DNA of 64,000 nucleotides from Flaccisagitta enflata (GCA_965153355.1 OZ231126.1:94798001-94862000); one strand, 5' to 3'. Positions 25,785 to 38,290 are shown, counted from the first letter of the stretch. Notes: a model not told the origin generated them from the sequence alone. A program made the numbers and translations.

Positions 25785-26120
25785 AGTCTGGTTTATGTCT
25801 GGTTTAAGTCTGGTTTAAGTCTTGTTCAAGTCTGGTTTTAGTCTGGTTTATACACTAACTTAGGGGCATCGGGTACCGCTGACCATGTAACGCTTTTGCG
25901 ACTATTAATATTGGTTTAAGTCTGGTTTAAATCTTGTTTAAGTCTGGTTTGGTATTGGTTTAGGTCTGGTTTATTACGGGTGTAAGTATGGTTTAAATCT
26001 GGTTTGATATTGGTTTAGGTCTGGTTTAATATTGGTTTAAGTCTGGTTTAGGTCTGGTTTAGGTCTGGTTTAAGTCTGGTTTAAGGTTGGTTGATGTGTG
26101 GTTTAAGTCTGGTTTAACAC
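25785..26120 (+). repeat. (AAGTCTGGTTT)n 11-bp minisatellite
   Basis: Degenerate 11-mers. The reverse complement of the same unit builds the array at 34.91-35.15 kb inside another family A element. A short GGGTACCGCTGACCAT..TTTTGCGACTATTA motif (25,868-25,915) interrupts it. Confidence 0.85.
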
Positions 26121-26700
26121 CATTTAACATCATTTTACATTATTTACATCATTTTATATCATTTTACATTATTTCATATCATTTTATATCATTTTACATA
26201 ATTTTACATCATTTACATCATTTTACATCAATTTACATCACTTTACATCAATTTACATCATCTTACATCATTTACATCATTTTACGTCATTTTACATCAT
26301 TTGCATCATTTTACATCATTTTACATCATTTACATCATTTTACATCATTTTACATCACTTTACATCATCTTACATCATTCTACATCATTTACATGATTCT
26401 ACATCATTTACATCATTCTACATCATTTTACATCATTTACATCATTTACATCATTTTACATCATTTTACATCATTTACATCATTTTACTTCATTTTACAT
26501 CATTTACATCATTTACATCATTTTACATCATTTTACATCATTTACATCATTTTACATCATTTATCATCATTTAACATCATTTATATCATTTTACATCATT
26601 TCATATCATTTACATCATTTTACATTATTTTACATGATTAACATCATTTTACATCATTTACATCATTTTACATCATTTTACAACATTCTACATCTTTTTA
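26120..26700 (+). repeat. (TTTACATCAT)n minisatellite, block 2
   Basis: Same decamer as block 1, more often shortened to TTACATCAT. It is followed by a few more AAGTCTGGTTT units up to about 26,760. Confidence 0.95.
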
Positions 26701-26829
26701 AGTCCGGTTTAAGTCTTGTTTAAGTCTGCTTTAAGTCTGGTTTATGTCTGCTTTAAAACTAAGTCTTGAAAATATAAATGATTATCTCTATGACCGCACG
26801 CAACTTATAGTAATTGGCCTTGTTTTGTT

Positions 26830-29470
26830 TATCTCTCGGTTTGTCATGACCCGTTACCTGCACAAGTTGGGCTATGATGAAAAAAAAAAAAAAAAAATTA
26901 GTAAGGAGGCTAAAAAAGGCCCAATCTTATGTAAAAAAACCTAGGGAATCCAACCGTGACCTTTTTAGAGCCCTACGCGGGGGCGTTTAGAAACGGCCCT
27001 AAAAAAACACCAATAATGGCTATTTTTTGGTATTTTTGGCCAAAATTTTATACTTAAATGGAGGCCAAGTATTTAAATTCATAGTTGGGTATACTTCAAG
27101 ATGTGAGAGACTAGTAAAACAAAAATCATGATGATGGGGCTATTGTGGGGTACCTAAAAAGGCTCAAAAAGGGCCCTTAAAGCGAAAACTTAATAGTTTT
27201 TTTTTCATTGTGGCTAAAAATGATTGGAATGCCTTCAAATTTGAATTGAGTTCTAATAAATGCAACTACCATCATGAAAAAATTGTGGCCCTCCTTAAAT
27301 GACTTCATAGGAAAAAATTTAAAACCAAAAATTGCTCCAAAAATTGGGTTTTTGAGTTCATTGACCTAAAAACAACAATTAAAGGTCAGGGTCCCCAATT
27401 TTTTTTTCTCTTTTGCTAATATAAGATGTTTGGAAGTTCCAAAAAAAATTTCAGATCATATTTCCAAGAACTGCTGAGATATGACCATTTGAAGTGACGT
27501 GGTAAAATTAAAAAATTAATGACTATTTTTGGGGATTAAAAAATTAAGTGCAAAAGGGGTCCCAACAGTTTTAATTCATGATTGGGGACACTTAAAGATG
27601 AGAGACTAGTAAAACAAGAATCATAATAATGGGGCTATTGTGGGGTATCTAAAAAGGCCCAAGGGCTAAAGCGAAAAAAAAGTTTTTATTCATTGTGGCT
27701 AAAAATGATTGGAATGCCTTCAAATTTGAAGTGGAAGTTCTAATAAATACAACTACCATCATGGAAAAAATTGTGGCTCTCCTTAAATGACTTCATAGGA
27801 AAATTTGGCTAAAAAAAAAAAAAATTGCTCCAAAAAATCGGGTATTGAGTTCATTGACCTAAAAACAACATTGAAAGGTCAGGGTACCCCAATTTTTTTT
27901 TCTATTTTGCTAAATCATGTTTGGAAGTTGCAAAAAAAATTTCAGGCAATATTTTTAAAAATGGCTGAGATATGACCATTTGAAGTAATGTGGTAAAACT
28001 GAAAAAGGCGAAAATAACCATTTTTTGGGATTCTTTGAAATTTAAGTACAAAAAGAGGTCCCAATAGTTTTAATTCTTATTTGGGATCACTTAAAGATAT
28101 AGGGGACTAGGAAAATAAGGAACATGACAATGGGGCTGTTGTGGGGTATCTAAAAAAGCCCAAAAAGGGTCCATAAAACAAAAAATATATAAATATATAA
28201 GTTTAAAGGCGTTCCAATCATTTTTGTAGCCAAAATGAAAAAAAAATATTTATTTTTTTTTGCTTTGGGAGCCCCTTTTGGGCCTTTTTAGGTACCCCAC
28301 AAAAGACCCATCATCCTGATTCTTGTTTTCCTTGTCTCTTACATCTTGGAGTTTCCCTTTAACTATGACCTCTTTCTTTGTCTTAATTTTCAAGAATCAA
28401 AAATAGTTTTTAGCATTTTTCAGATTATACATCCAATAAAAGCTGGAAATATGGTCATAATATCAACCGTTTTCTAAATTATTGCCTGAAATTTTTGCAA
28501 CCTCCAAACATATTATTATTTAACAAAATAGAAAAAAATTAGTACTGTGCCTTATTGTTTTAGGTATTTCAAAACCATTGACCTGGGCAATTTTTTTGTT
28601 TTCTAACATTTCATATGAAATAGATTTAGAGAACCTATTTGCCATGATATTGGTTATGTTTATCAGGAACTCCATTTCGAAACACTACGAGGAAACTACT
28701 TATTTTGTAGTATGTTTTTATTTATTGCTTACCACAACTGCACACAAACTCTGCATCATTCAATTTATTATTTTCCCCTGAAAGTCTCTCAAATCAAATA
28801 CAATGCGAATTAAAACTCCCTTTGCATAATTTTTAAGAGTCCCAAAATAGTCGTTTCCTTTTTTTAGAGCTACCATATCACTTCAAATATCATATCTCAG
28901 TCAGGAAATATGTTCTTTTTTGGAACCTCAAACATCTTATATTAAAAAGAAAAAAAAATTGGGGACCCTGACCTTTAAATGTTTTTAGGTCAATCAACTC
29001 AAAAACACTTTTTTGGAGCATTGGTTTTTAACAAATTTTCTATAAGTCATTTAAAGGCCACAATTTTTTGCATGATGGTAGTTGCATTTATTAGGAACTT
29101 CCAATTCAAATTTGAGGCGTTATCATTTTTGTAAGCCACAATGAAAAAAAACTATTAAGTTTTAAACTAAGCCCTTTTTGAGTCTTTTTAGGTACCCCAC
29201 AATAGCCCCAACATCATGATTTCTTGTTTTACTGGTCTCTCACATCTTTATACCCAACATGCCTCTCCATTTATACAAAAGGCCACAATACTCAAAAATA
29301 GCAACGTTTTTGTTGGAACCGTTTCTATCACGCCCCGCAACTCAAATCACGGTTGATTCCCAGGTTTACAAGATTGACCTTTTTTTAGCCTCCTTACTTG
29401 ATTTTTTTTTGCGACTAGAAATAATGCAGCTAGCTCAACTTGTGCAGGTAACGGTGACTACTTGTCTACG
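26830..29470. mobile_element. 2.6-kb imperfect palindrome (foldback element)
   Basis: GTTACCTGCACAAGTTGGGCT..GGAGGCTAAAAAAGG near 26,850 returns inverted as TTTTTTTAGCCTCC..AGCTCAACTTGTGCAGGTAAC near 29,385-29,455. Within it, a module of about 550 bp (CAAATTTGAA, CATCATGAAAAAATTGTGGCC, AAAGGTCAGGGTCCCCAATTTTTTTT, GGGGTACCTAAAAAGG) occurs twice forward (about 27.05-27.6 and 27.6-28.15 kb). It occurs again inverted toward the right. Peptides in this stretch are not conserved between modules. Confidence 0.7.
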
Positions 29471-29496
29471 TATTTCTCCACCGTTTTAACTGTCTG

Positions 29497-29815
29497 TTGA
29501 GGTGTCTATCTGTCTGCTTTTTTGTCTGTCTGCTTGTCTGCTTCTCTGTCTGTCTATGTCTGCTTGCCTTTCTGTCTGTCTTTCTATCTGCCTGTCTGTT
29601 TTTGTTGTTGTTTATCTTTCGGTTTGGCACGACTTTCTATCTGGCGTCTTATTTTTTGCCTGTTTTACTGTCGTTTAAGCTGTTTAGATCTAACTGGCTG
29701 TATGACTGTCTGTCTGTCTATCTGTCTATCTATCTGCCTGTCTAGATCCTTCTGTCTCGTCATCTGTTTGCTTGCCCGTGTCAGTCTGTATATTTGTCTG
29801 TGTATCTGTAGAAAG
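29497..29815 (+). repeat. (CTGT)n microsatellite upstream of the first recognised exon
   Basis: Degenerate TGTCTGTCTGC/TATCTGTC repeats ending about 30 bp before the acceptor at 29,844. The pyrimidine richness may serve as an extended polypyrimidine tract. Confidence 0.9.
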
Positions 29816-29844
29816 TTATCACAACCCTTAACTTGTTTTTCTAG

Positions 29845-29968
29845 GCTGCTTTACAACGCTCCGGTGAAGCAACCGCGGAACACGGGAGAAAACTTGGAAC
29901 TGACTGAAGAGCAAAAGCAATTACTGGCCGTCATTAAGAAAAAGCAAGACGAGGAGGCCGAGAAAAGG
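29845..29968 (+). CDS. Exon 1 seen of large gene (coiled-coil start)
   Basis: Acceptor TTGTTTTTCTAG and donor AGG|GTATGT frame a 124-nt exon: one leading base then 41 codons, ending on a codon boundary. The peptide starts LLYNAPVKQPRN and ends in a charged helix (LTEEQKQLLAVIKKKQDEEAEK). It joins exon 2 in phase 0. Because it starts in phase 1 there must be an upstream exon. I found none in 1-29.8 kb, so the 5' part of the gene lies before the window or in an exon I missed. Confidence 0.7.
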
Positions 29969-30741
29969 GTATGTACCAAACCCAACTCTCAAGCTAACAG
30001 CAAGTTCTTTTTTTCAACTTCGTACACGTGCATAAACTAGGGGGCGAAAACAGCTTACTCAGAATGGACTTTTAGCTCTAAGGAAAAAGTGAGGTTGCTT
30101 AATAAAACTATGAGAATCAAAAGTCTAAAGCATAACCGGTTTAGATGTATGACAAACTTTTCTTTTCAAAAAGTGGGGGAAAAAAGTAACATTCATGCTA
30201 CAACTTTTTTTTAAAACTCGACTCCTCTGACATTTTCTCTATGTCAGAATTGACTTTTCAATGTATCATTGCGCGCCAAGAGAGAGACACACACTGACTA
30301 AAACCAACAAATAAATGGACAGACAAATGAGTTGACATGTAGACAATGCACTCCTACACCTAAAGTGGGTGTGAGTGCATGCAGCAGAGTGCGACGCTAT
30401 TTGGCACTGCAAAAAAAAAGTTTATGTGAGAGGTAATGCGTAAGCGTAACTCACTTCAGCATAGAGGGACATCATGCATCAACCACGACGAGGAAAATCG
30501 CATCTTAAGAATCACCTTTACATAGATCTTCATCCGACTAAGGAAGTAGATCTAGTAAGAAAAGCTTAATATCCTCCAAACCTGTAACATCAGTGGAAGA
30601 AAAATTGACCATTTTATACATGAAATGCTTAAGATTGAAAAGCAATTTTATATTCTGCTCTTTAGTTGACCTTTATGACCCCGGACTTTAACTCTGAGTG
30701 CAAGAAGAGGATATTGTTATCATGTTAGTAATATTGTTATT

Positions 30742-30962
30742 AACAAGGCCAACACCTTACAGTCGCGTGCGGTTGTTAAGACCATTAAACCAAAAGACTA
30801 AAAGACCAAGAGATTAAATGTAAATTGACTTAAATTAACTTGGATTAACTTTGAATTACTTAAAATGACTTATAATGGCGTAAAACGGCGAAAAAAAGCT
30901 AAGGGTTACCGACCGACGGACGGACAGAGTGGGTTGTAGAGTCGCGTGCACGCGACTAAAAA
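30742..30962 (-). mobile_element. Family A element h in intron 1
   Basis: TAACAAGGCCAACACCTTACAGTCGCGTGCGG, then AAATGACTTAAA-type decamers, CGACGGACGG, and TAGAGTCGCGTGCACGCGACTAAAAA. This is the reverse orientation of element d, with the same decamer core. Confidence 0.75.
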
Positions 30963-31967
30963 TCGTAGTTGCTTTGTTGTATTGTTTTTCCGATGGGATC
31001 CAAAGCAGAATTTCAAGCTTTTTCATCAAAGTCACTACCGGTAATGTACTTACTGGCGTTTGGCCGTAACGGTTTTATCTTACAGGCAGTTGAATTCAAA
31101 TTTAGAGTAAAACTAGAACTGTTTCACGCGTCAAGTGATACATTTTCAAGCCCTACATAAACACATCTACAGGGAATACCCCGCCAAAAGAAACAAAAGA
31201 AAACGATGTAATTCTGCATTGGAAAAAGACATTTCAAATCTGAAAAAAGTGTTAGAAAGCACTATAAAAACGATTTTATCCTGTTCTGATACATTGTAAC
31301 CTCCATAGAATGTGTTTTAAAAACATTCATTTTGAAAAAAAATCATTTTATCAAATTTCTCTCATTCAAAGCAGCTTCACCTTTCATCTTTAATTTAGTA
31401 TCATTTCCAAACGAATTGAGCTAAATACATGAGATTGGGCTCATATTAAAGATAATTCAAAAAATTTTATGAAATTGTTGGAACAGATACAGTGGGGACA
31501 TTTCAAATCAAGAAAACTGTTTTTTTTTTCACCACTTCCAATATGTTGCTCAAAGAAGATGGATCCTCTGAGTTGTCTTCATTAGTCCAAATCTAAAATT
31601 TAAATTGAATTTGAATCAAGTTTGGTAAAATCCTACAATTTTTGCTCAATATCTAAATGGGAACCACTAATTTTATGTTCAAAACCATTAAAAATCCTCA
31701 ATTTTCCTATAAAACATTAAAAAAAAGCTGTAGTTTTTCTAAATGATGTGAGCACTAAGTAGTTCTTTCTCATAGACTCTGAACTGAACAGTAAAAAGTC
31801 GTTTTTTAAGAGCTCTCTGGATCTTTTTACAAAATTGATCTACTATCTCTAGGAGCAAAGTTATGTCGTTTTCTTTTGTTTCATTTGGCGCGGTATTCCC
31901 TGTATGATTGTATAGCTATTAGTGAACTCTTACAAATTTGCATTGTCCCCAAAATGTTATTTTGCAG

Positions 31968-32093
31968 AGAATGGAGCAAGAGAAAGTGTGGTTGGACGAG
32001 GAGGCGAAAAAGAAGGAAGAAAGAAGAAAAAAGAATGAAGAAAAACTGAAACAAGCGGAAAACCAAAAGAAAGCGGAAGAGGCCAGAAATGAG
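31968..32093 (+). CDS. Exon 2: coiled-coil
   Basis: Acceptor TTATTTTGCAG and donor GAG|GTAATG give 126 nt, exactly 42 codons, phase 0 at both ends. The peptide is almost entirely Lys, Glu, Arg and Ala with heptad-like spacing (start RMEQEKVWLDEEAKKKEERR, end KKAEEARNE). This indicates a long single alpha-helix or coiled coil. It continues the charged helix of exon 1. Confidence 0.75.
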
Positions 32094-32125
32094 GTAATGG
32101 GAATCAACAACATATATACATAGAC

Positions 32126-32345
32126 GATGGGCGCGTTTCTAGTCGTAGACAATCGCGTTTTTAATGGACAACTCGGTCGCTCGCTTCGTTCGTTCGGTCG
32201 CACTGCTCACTTGCTCCACACCACTCACTTGCTCCGCTACGCTCACTTTGCTCGCTTGCTCCATTCACGGGCTCACTCACTTCACTCCCTCCCTCGTGGC
32301 ATAATTGAAATTCTTGAATATGTGTTCACACTGTAAACGCGTTTC
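32126..32345 (+). repeat. Family C repeat, copy 1 (GCTCGCTC-rich)
   Basis: TTTCTAGTCGTAGACAA is followed by a degenerate (GCTCGCTTC/CACTTGCTC)n stretch. TGTGTTCACACTGTAAACGCG then follows. Related copies are at 34.43-34.64 kb (reverse) and 47.64-47.91 kb (forward), all in introns of this gene. Confidence 0.55.
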
Positions 32346-32442
32346 ATAGGAACAAACGCGTTTTTTGTCTTCACTAGAAATGATTTGTGAATCCATTTGA
32401 AAATAATTTACAATGAATAATTTTTTGTTTGAAATTTCGCAG

Positions 32443-32472
32443 AAAAAATTGCAAGTTCCGTTGAGTAGCCAG
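32443..32472 (+). CDS. Exon 3: 30-nt micro-exon
   Basis: AATTTCGCAG and CAG|GTGGGT enclose ten codons (KKLQVPLSSQ) in phase 0 on both sides. The exon fits the flanking exons whether it is included or skipped, so it could be alternatively spliced. Confidence 0.6.
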
Positions 32473-32574
32473 GTGGGTATTTCTATGTACAAGCGACTAG
32501 GACACGCTCGGCGCGATCGTGGGATATTTTCGCCAGTTATGTTTTAACACTACTTATGGGATTTTCCTTTACAG

Positions 32575-33449
32575 TACACTTTTTTTTTTATAAGAACATC
32601 TTTTTTTTCGAAGGCTTCATAGTTCATATTCTTATTTTCGAGGCCAAATGAAGCCTTCAACGTTCTTAAAGTGTTCTTAATCTAAAATACTTTACAAGCT
32701 ATAAAGGACCTTATACACGCCATATTTTTTATAAGAACACAGTTTTTTTAAGTGAGGCTCAGTGTTCTTATTTTTTAGCCAATTTTCAGGCTCAAACGTT
32801 CTTAACCTGTTCTTATTAGCTTTCAAGATTCGTTAACGTAGTTACTAGCTATTCATACACAGAAAAATAGATATGTTTTATTTTCAGTCCATACAAAATT
32901 TTGTTTTTGTAAATCATGAAATTAGAAAATTGTAAATAATAAAAGTAATTGGTTAAATTTTTTCGGTTAGAGGATTCTGTACAACTTTTTTTCAAAGTTT
33001 CCATAAAAAATCATATCAAAGCGTACTTAAGAATATATTCATGCCAAAATCTGAGCCTGAGCATGTTCTTAGGATGTTCTTATTTTTTTGCCAAATCTGA
33101 GGCTGATGTTCTTATAAACAGTGTTCTTAGACAAAATACAGTGTGAATTATACTATTATTTGATTATATTAAATATATTTTTATTGAATACTATTAAAAC
33201 AAATGCTAAACATTAATGTCTGGAGATATTTTCTTGGTATTTTTATTAGAAATTCAAAAAATTTATCTTAATTTTACTAAAATGTTAGTGTTTTGTTAAT
33301 GTTCTTAGTCTAAGACTTAGATATTACTTTAAGCGAAATTTTTTTCTCAAGATTTGAAGCCTTCGTATGTTCTTAAAATATTTTTAATTTTGAGGCTATT
33401 TAAAGCCTTGATGTTCTTATAAACTAGGTTCTTATAAAAAAAAAGTGTA
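32575..33449. mobile_element. Family B MITE, copy 3 (875 bp) in intron 3
   Basis: TACACTTTTTTTTTTATAAGAACATC opens and GGTTCTTATAAAAAAAAAGTGTA closes the element. A second internal pair (ATTTTTTATAAGAACA near 32,725 and GATGTTCTTATAAACAGTGTTCTTA near 33,110) suggests one copy nested in another. No coding capacity. Confidence 0.7.
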
Positions 33450-34424
33450 TTGCCTTGCTCTGCTGATGCTGTGCAGCAATCACATCAATGTACTCTTCCA
33501 GTCCAGATTTGTGGCAGAGATATATTTTATGAACAACATACCGGGAAAAAGAAAGGGAATAGGAAATCGATATACTGAAAAATGAGGGACAAAAATTGTC
33601 ATGAGGTTCCGCGAAAAATTCTTAATCTGCTTCCAGATGAAACATTTTGCATTTCCAAGAACATGGCTCTTTTTTTATGTGTTTTTGGACAAGAGCCATG
33701 TTTTTAGTTTTTTGAATAAGTCTATTTCTATGCAAATTAAGATTTTTCGTGAGGCTTGTCCAGTGATAAAAAGAATTTTCTTAAGAAAAAGTGGTATTTT
33801 TACCCACATATCGATACTGTTTACTCTATAAACGTAATCCCTATGATATTTCCATGCAAATTCTTAACCAAACTACACATCCATGTGTTCTGGGTAGCTC
33901 AATGAAGGCGTCTGATCGATTTATCCACATAGTGAAAAACTAGCTGTGGCAGTGAAAAGCTCATGTTCAAAAAAACCGTGTCCTAGCCACTTTTACTGGC
34001 ACTTTAATTGGCATTTCGCGCGGAAACGATCTAAGCAACCTTATATTGGCTGGTTTACTGATTTTTTTATTCAAGAGAATCCCTGATAGGAACTTTGATA
34101 TGTTGCCAGAGACTTGCTGTGCAGAGTCTGCTGAATTTTTAGAGTTGCTTATCCGATTTACATGCTAAGTAAGTAAATATATATTGTTATAATTGTACGT
34201 ACCTTTCATGTTTATTATCCAAAGAGACGAAGGGTTTGAGTCTCATCCTTCTTCGAGCAACGCATGAGAGAATATTGCCCACGTTGCTATCGCCGGCCTT
34301 CTGGTTGCTACGATAATAAACTCAAACCTTGTTACCAGCGCTTTCCTTCAAACCATGTTCTGTCGCAAAATCTAGTGATGAAGAATCAATTCTAATCCTC
34401 ATTTAGACAATCTTAAAGCGTTTC

Positions 34425-34645
34425 TAATGACGACTACAAACACCTTTGTTTCTTTAAAACGCGATTTCAGCGTGAACAAAAAATCATGTATTTCAGAGTG
34501 TGTGACGTGAGTGCGCGAGCCCGTGAACTGAGCGAGCGAGCAAAGTGAGCATAGGGAAGCTGAGCACTGTGGAGTGAGCGAACTGAGCGGTGCGAGCGAC
34601 CAAGTGGCCTTTTTCAAAACACGATTGTTCTCGTAAGACCCTAGG
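34425..34645 (-). repeat. Family C repeat, copy 2 (reverse)
   Basis: AAAACGCGATTTCAGCGTGAACA, then GAGCGAGCGAGCAAAGTGAGC-type repeats, then AAAACACGATTGTTCTCG. This mirrors copies 1 and 3. Confidence 0.55.
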
Positions 34646-34907
34646 AATTTTCTGATTCAACTTTCTAAGATAGACGGTCCAAGGAGAGTGGCGATATGCT
34701 TTAATTTTTACTGATATTAATATCAAATTTTACATCCATAGAAAGCTTAGCCTTTAAGCTTGTCAGTTGTTCATGATTTCATGAGCGCTCAAGAAACTAA
34801 TACGAGTCTGAAGCAAAAACATATTCCAAATGGCGGAAATCATCGTGACTTTTTTTAGCTCAAATTTGAAAGGCTGTAACTCGGAGATGAATTGACGGAA
34901 TGACCAG

Positions 34908-35653
34908 ATTTAAACCAGACTTTAACCAGACTTAAACAAAACTTAAACCAAACTGAAACCAGACTTAAACCAGACTTAAACCAGACTTAAACCAGACTTA
35001 AACCAGACTTAAACCAGACTTAAACCAGACTTAAATCAGACTTGAACCAGACTTAAACCAGGCATAAACCAGACTTAAACCAAACTTAAACCAAACTTAA
35101 ACCAGACATAAACCAGACATTAACCAAACTTAAAGTAGACCTTAAGAAATAAAAATGACTAGACGTGGCTCAAAATGACCAAGAATGACGTAAAATGACT
35201 TGAGATGACTTGAGATGACTAAAAATGACTAGAGATGACTTAAAATGATGCAAATTGACAAAAACTACTGAAGCCAAAAAATAACTTAGAATGACTTAGA
35301 ATGACTTATAATGACTTAAAATGACTTAGAATGACTTAAAATGACTTAGCTTGACTTAAAATGACTTAAAATGACTTATAATAACTTAAAATGACAAAAA
35401 TAACAAAAAATGACAAAATGACTTAGATGACTAAAAATGACTCAAAATGACTGGAATTGACTTAAAATGACTTAAATGACTTAACATAACCTAATATGAC
35501 ATAATATGACGCAAAACGACAAAAAATAAAAGCAAAGTGTTACCGATGGACAGACCGACCGACTGACCGACCGACCGACCGATTAACCGACCGACCGACC
35601 GACCGACCGACCGACGAAGCGGTTCATAAAGTCGTGTGCACGCGACTAAAAAT
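34908..35653 (-). mobile_element. Family A element i with two internal arrays, intron 3
   Basis: The right end is standard (CCGACCGACC array, AAGCGGTTCATAAAGTCGTGTGCACGCGACTAAAAAT). Upstream lie (AATGACTTAA)n at 35,150-35,525 and (CCAGACTTAAA)n at 34,908-35,145. The GGCC-type left end is not recognisable. Both array units recur in other family A members at 22.4, 25.8 and 30.8 kb. Confidence 0.6.
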
Positions 35654-35917
35654 TAAACTATTTTGTTGTCACTGAATTCTGCACTCTATGAACAGTTACT
35701 GCAAACGAATCTGAGTAGGGGAAGTTCCTAGGGTCAAATCCAAGCGGCGGAATATTTTATGAATTCCCTACTAAACTAATTAAGAAAGCTGTTGACTTCA
35801 GTGTAGTTGTTCAAACTGTTTTTTTCTCACTGTTTTTTCTACTGTTTTCATCCTGTAAAATCCTCCAGTGTATCATTTCATTTCCGTCTTGATCCATAGA
35901 AATTACGTAGCGTTTGA

Positions 35918-36046
<129 letters not shown>

Positions 36047-36056
36047 TCGCTTTCAG

Positions 36057-36233
36057 GCGGTGCGTGTTTTAGATGAGGATGAGAAATCTTCACGTGGCGC
36101 AGGCGAATCTCGTGGGAAAACGCGAGAGGGCGCAAGTGTGACGAAAGAAAAGGAAGAAGAAGAACATCGGGAAGCTGCCACGGCAGAATCGGCAGTATCC
36201 ATCTTGGAGCCCAGTAGCGTCACCGAGGAGGAG
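36057..36233 (+). CDS. Exon 4: acidic low-complexity
   Basis: TTCGCTTTCAG and GAGGAG|GTGTGT bound 177 nt, 59 codons in phase 0. The sequence starts AVRVLDEDEKSSRGAG, has a KEKEEEEHREAATAE core and ends SSVTEEE. No folded domain is expected; it is a charged linker following the coiled coil. Confidence 0.75.
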
Positions 36234-36725
36234 GTGTGTACAAATTATCTCTATGGATTTTATGTTTTTGTAGATCACTATGGAATTTACGATAACCAAG
36301 GTCCTGGTAAAAGTCTATCTTAAACTCCAGCTGGTTGTGAAGAAAAGTGTGAAGATTTAATACAAAAACAGGATGGTTACAAATCTGTTGCTAAAACAGA
36401 GTTAAAAGATCTCTATTTTTGGCCCATGTCGGCATCACCGTTTGCTCCGTCCTACAAACATTTTTTTCCATTGCTATGCTCGAGTTGATCATATCATCAT
36501 AGATATGCAAAAAATAACTTCAAACGAGAAACTACAAACGATAATTTCTTGAAAAACTTTGATTTCCTAAAGGCTGATAGGTACTATTTGTATGGAGCTA
36601 AGGTGAGTTTCCTACTGCTCATATTTCAAGCTTTTTGCTTATATCGTACAACTCCTTCATTTCTTTCGTAATGGCTCTCTTGAATTGCATCTCTTGTTTT
36701 GTCTGTCTTCTTTCCCTACGCCAAA

Positions 36726-36727
<2 letters not shown>

Positions 36728-36759
<32 letters not shown>

Positions 36760-36955
36760 AAAATAAATAAATAAATGAATAAATAAATAAATAAATAAAC
36801 CAAAAAAAATGAATAAATGAATAAATAAATAATTAAATGAATAAATGAATGAATAAATAAATGAATGAATGAAAAAATAAATAAGTAAATAAATAAATAA
36901 ATAAATAAGTAAACAAATAAATAAATGTATGAATAAATAAATAAAAATTCATTAT
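36728..36955 (+). repeat. Poly-A followed by (AAAT)n/(GAAT)n
   Basis: About 30 A then AATAAATAAATGAATAAATG-type tetramers. Minus-strand Phe/Tyr/Leu ORF (36657-36965) is an artefact. Confidence 0.9.
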
Positions 36956-37019
36956 AAAAGCTCATTTGACCTTGTTCAACGCTACATCATCGCGCCTTGC
37001 CTGGTTGTTGCACATAACA

Positions 37020-37383
37020 TTTTTAAGTGCGTCCTCGCACATTTTTAAGTGGTCATGTCGGTTCGTCGATCGGTTGGTTGATCTTTCCGTCTGTCCGTCC
37101 CGAAAACGTTAAAACCGCACAAAACTGCCAATTTTGGTGACTTTCTTCATTCCTGCATGTCTTTCCACTTTCATATTGATTCGATCGTTCAATCATTCAT
37201 TCATTCATTCATTCATTCATTCATTCATTCGTTCATTCATTCATTCATTTATTGTTTCATTCAATAAAAAAACCCGGTAACCGGTAATTCAATAAAACCG
37301 TTCAACTATCTTAAACGTTAATTTACACATTCTTTTGATTCTAGTCAGCGAGGCGCACATATTGGCCAAAACTTGGCCTTGTT
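37020..37383 (+). mobile_element. Family A2 element, copy 3, intron 4
   Basis: TTTTTAAGTGCGTCCTCGCAC, GGTTGGTTGATC, AAAACCGCACAAAACTGCCAAT, (CATT)n, and GCGAGGCGCACATATTGGCC..CTTGGCCTTGTT. Same layout as the copy at 3795. Confidence 0.7.
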
Positions 37384-37851
37384 GAGTGTTTAATGAACTA
37401 GTATGATTGTTGCGAATGTTCTCGGTGTCGCCTGGCCTGTTGTATTTTTCGTACCTACTGCTTTACTCCCTAAATGGCAAAGCTCCAATTCGTCCCGCTT
37501 AACTTTTCTAATTCTATGCGGTTACAAAAGTATCTATTCAATCTCTAAACCATAACATTGCCCTTTATCAATTGATTGATCCCTCGGGAGGTTTTGTTGC
37601 AACATTTACGTACATGTAATAGGCTAACAGGTTTTGTTCAACATTTACGTACATGTAATAGGCTAACAGCGCTACTTCAACTGAATATATATTTATCAAC
37701 AAATCCTAAATTCAGATCTTAAATGATCTGCAGTCCTCAACTTTAGTACAAGCTGGTTAATGGTCGTTGATGATTGATCAATTGAAAAAACTAATACCTT
37801 AAAACTAATAGCCTTAACCATCAAACATTAATTTTCCTTTTTTTTAAACAG

Positions 37852-37998
37852 TACGTCTCGTTTGACGAAATGAAGCCATTTTCGACTCCTTCCGACTTTC
37901 TGCCGATGCCCGGAGAATTGGCGCCGATCGAGGAGATTCAAGTAACTCCTGATGACGCCCAAAGAGAAGATCATCAAACACCTTCGCTTCCGGCACAG
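37852..37998 (+). CDS. Exon 5: acidic/Pro linker
   Basis: TTTTTTTTAAACAG and CAG|GTTTCG bound 147 nt (49 codons, phase 0). The peptide starts YVSFDEMKPFSTPSDFLP and ends QTPSLPAQ. The donor is weak and is followed by a GT/CT microsatellite. A stronger-looking GTAACT lies at 37,940 but would break the phase with exon 6. Confidence 0.7.
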
Positions 37999-38030
37999 GT
38001 TTCGTTTTTTTGGCTATCTTCTCGTGTTTG

Positions 38031-38290
<260 letters not shown>

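Larger units (their letters stand above)
24605..26823 (+). mobile_element. Expanded family A element g carrying large internal arrays
   Basis: It begins GCACGCGACTCTACAACCAGCTTTGTC and a GGTTGGTC array, and ends GACCGCACGCAACTTATAGTAATTGGCCTTGTTTTG. About 2.1 kb between these ends is nearly all tandem repeat: TTTACATCAT (24.72-25.40 and 26.13-26.69 kb), an approximately 90-bp triplicate (25.47-25.69 kb), and AAGTCTGGTTT (25.78-26.12 and 26.70-26.76 kb). Confidence 0.6.

Noticed and set aside
24527-26641. Long ORFs spelling FTSFYIILHH
   Set aside because: Translations of the TTTACATCAT decamer.
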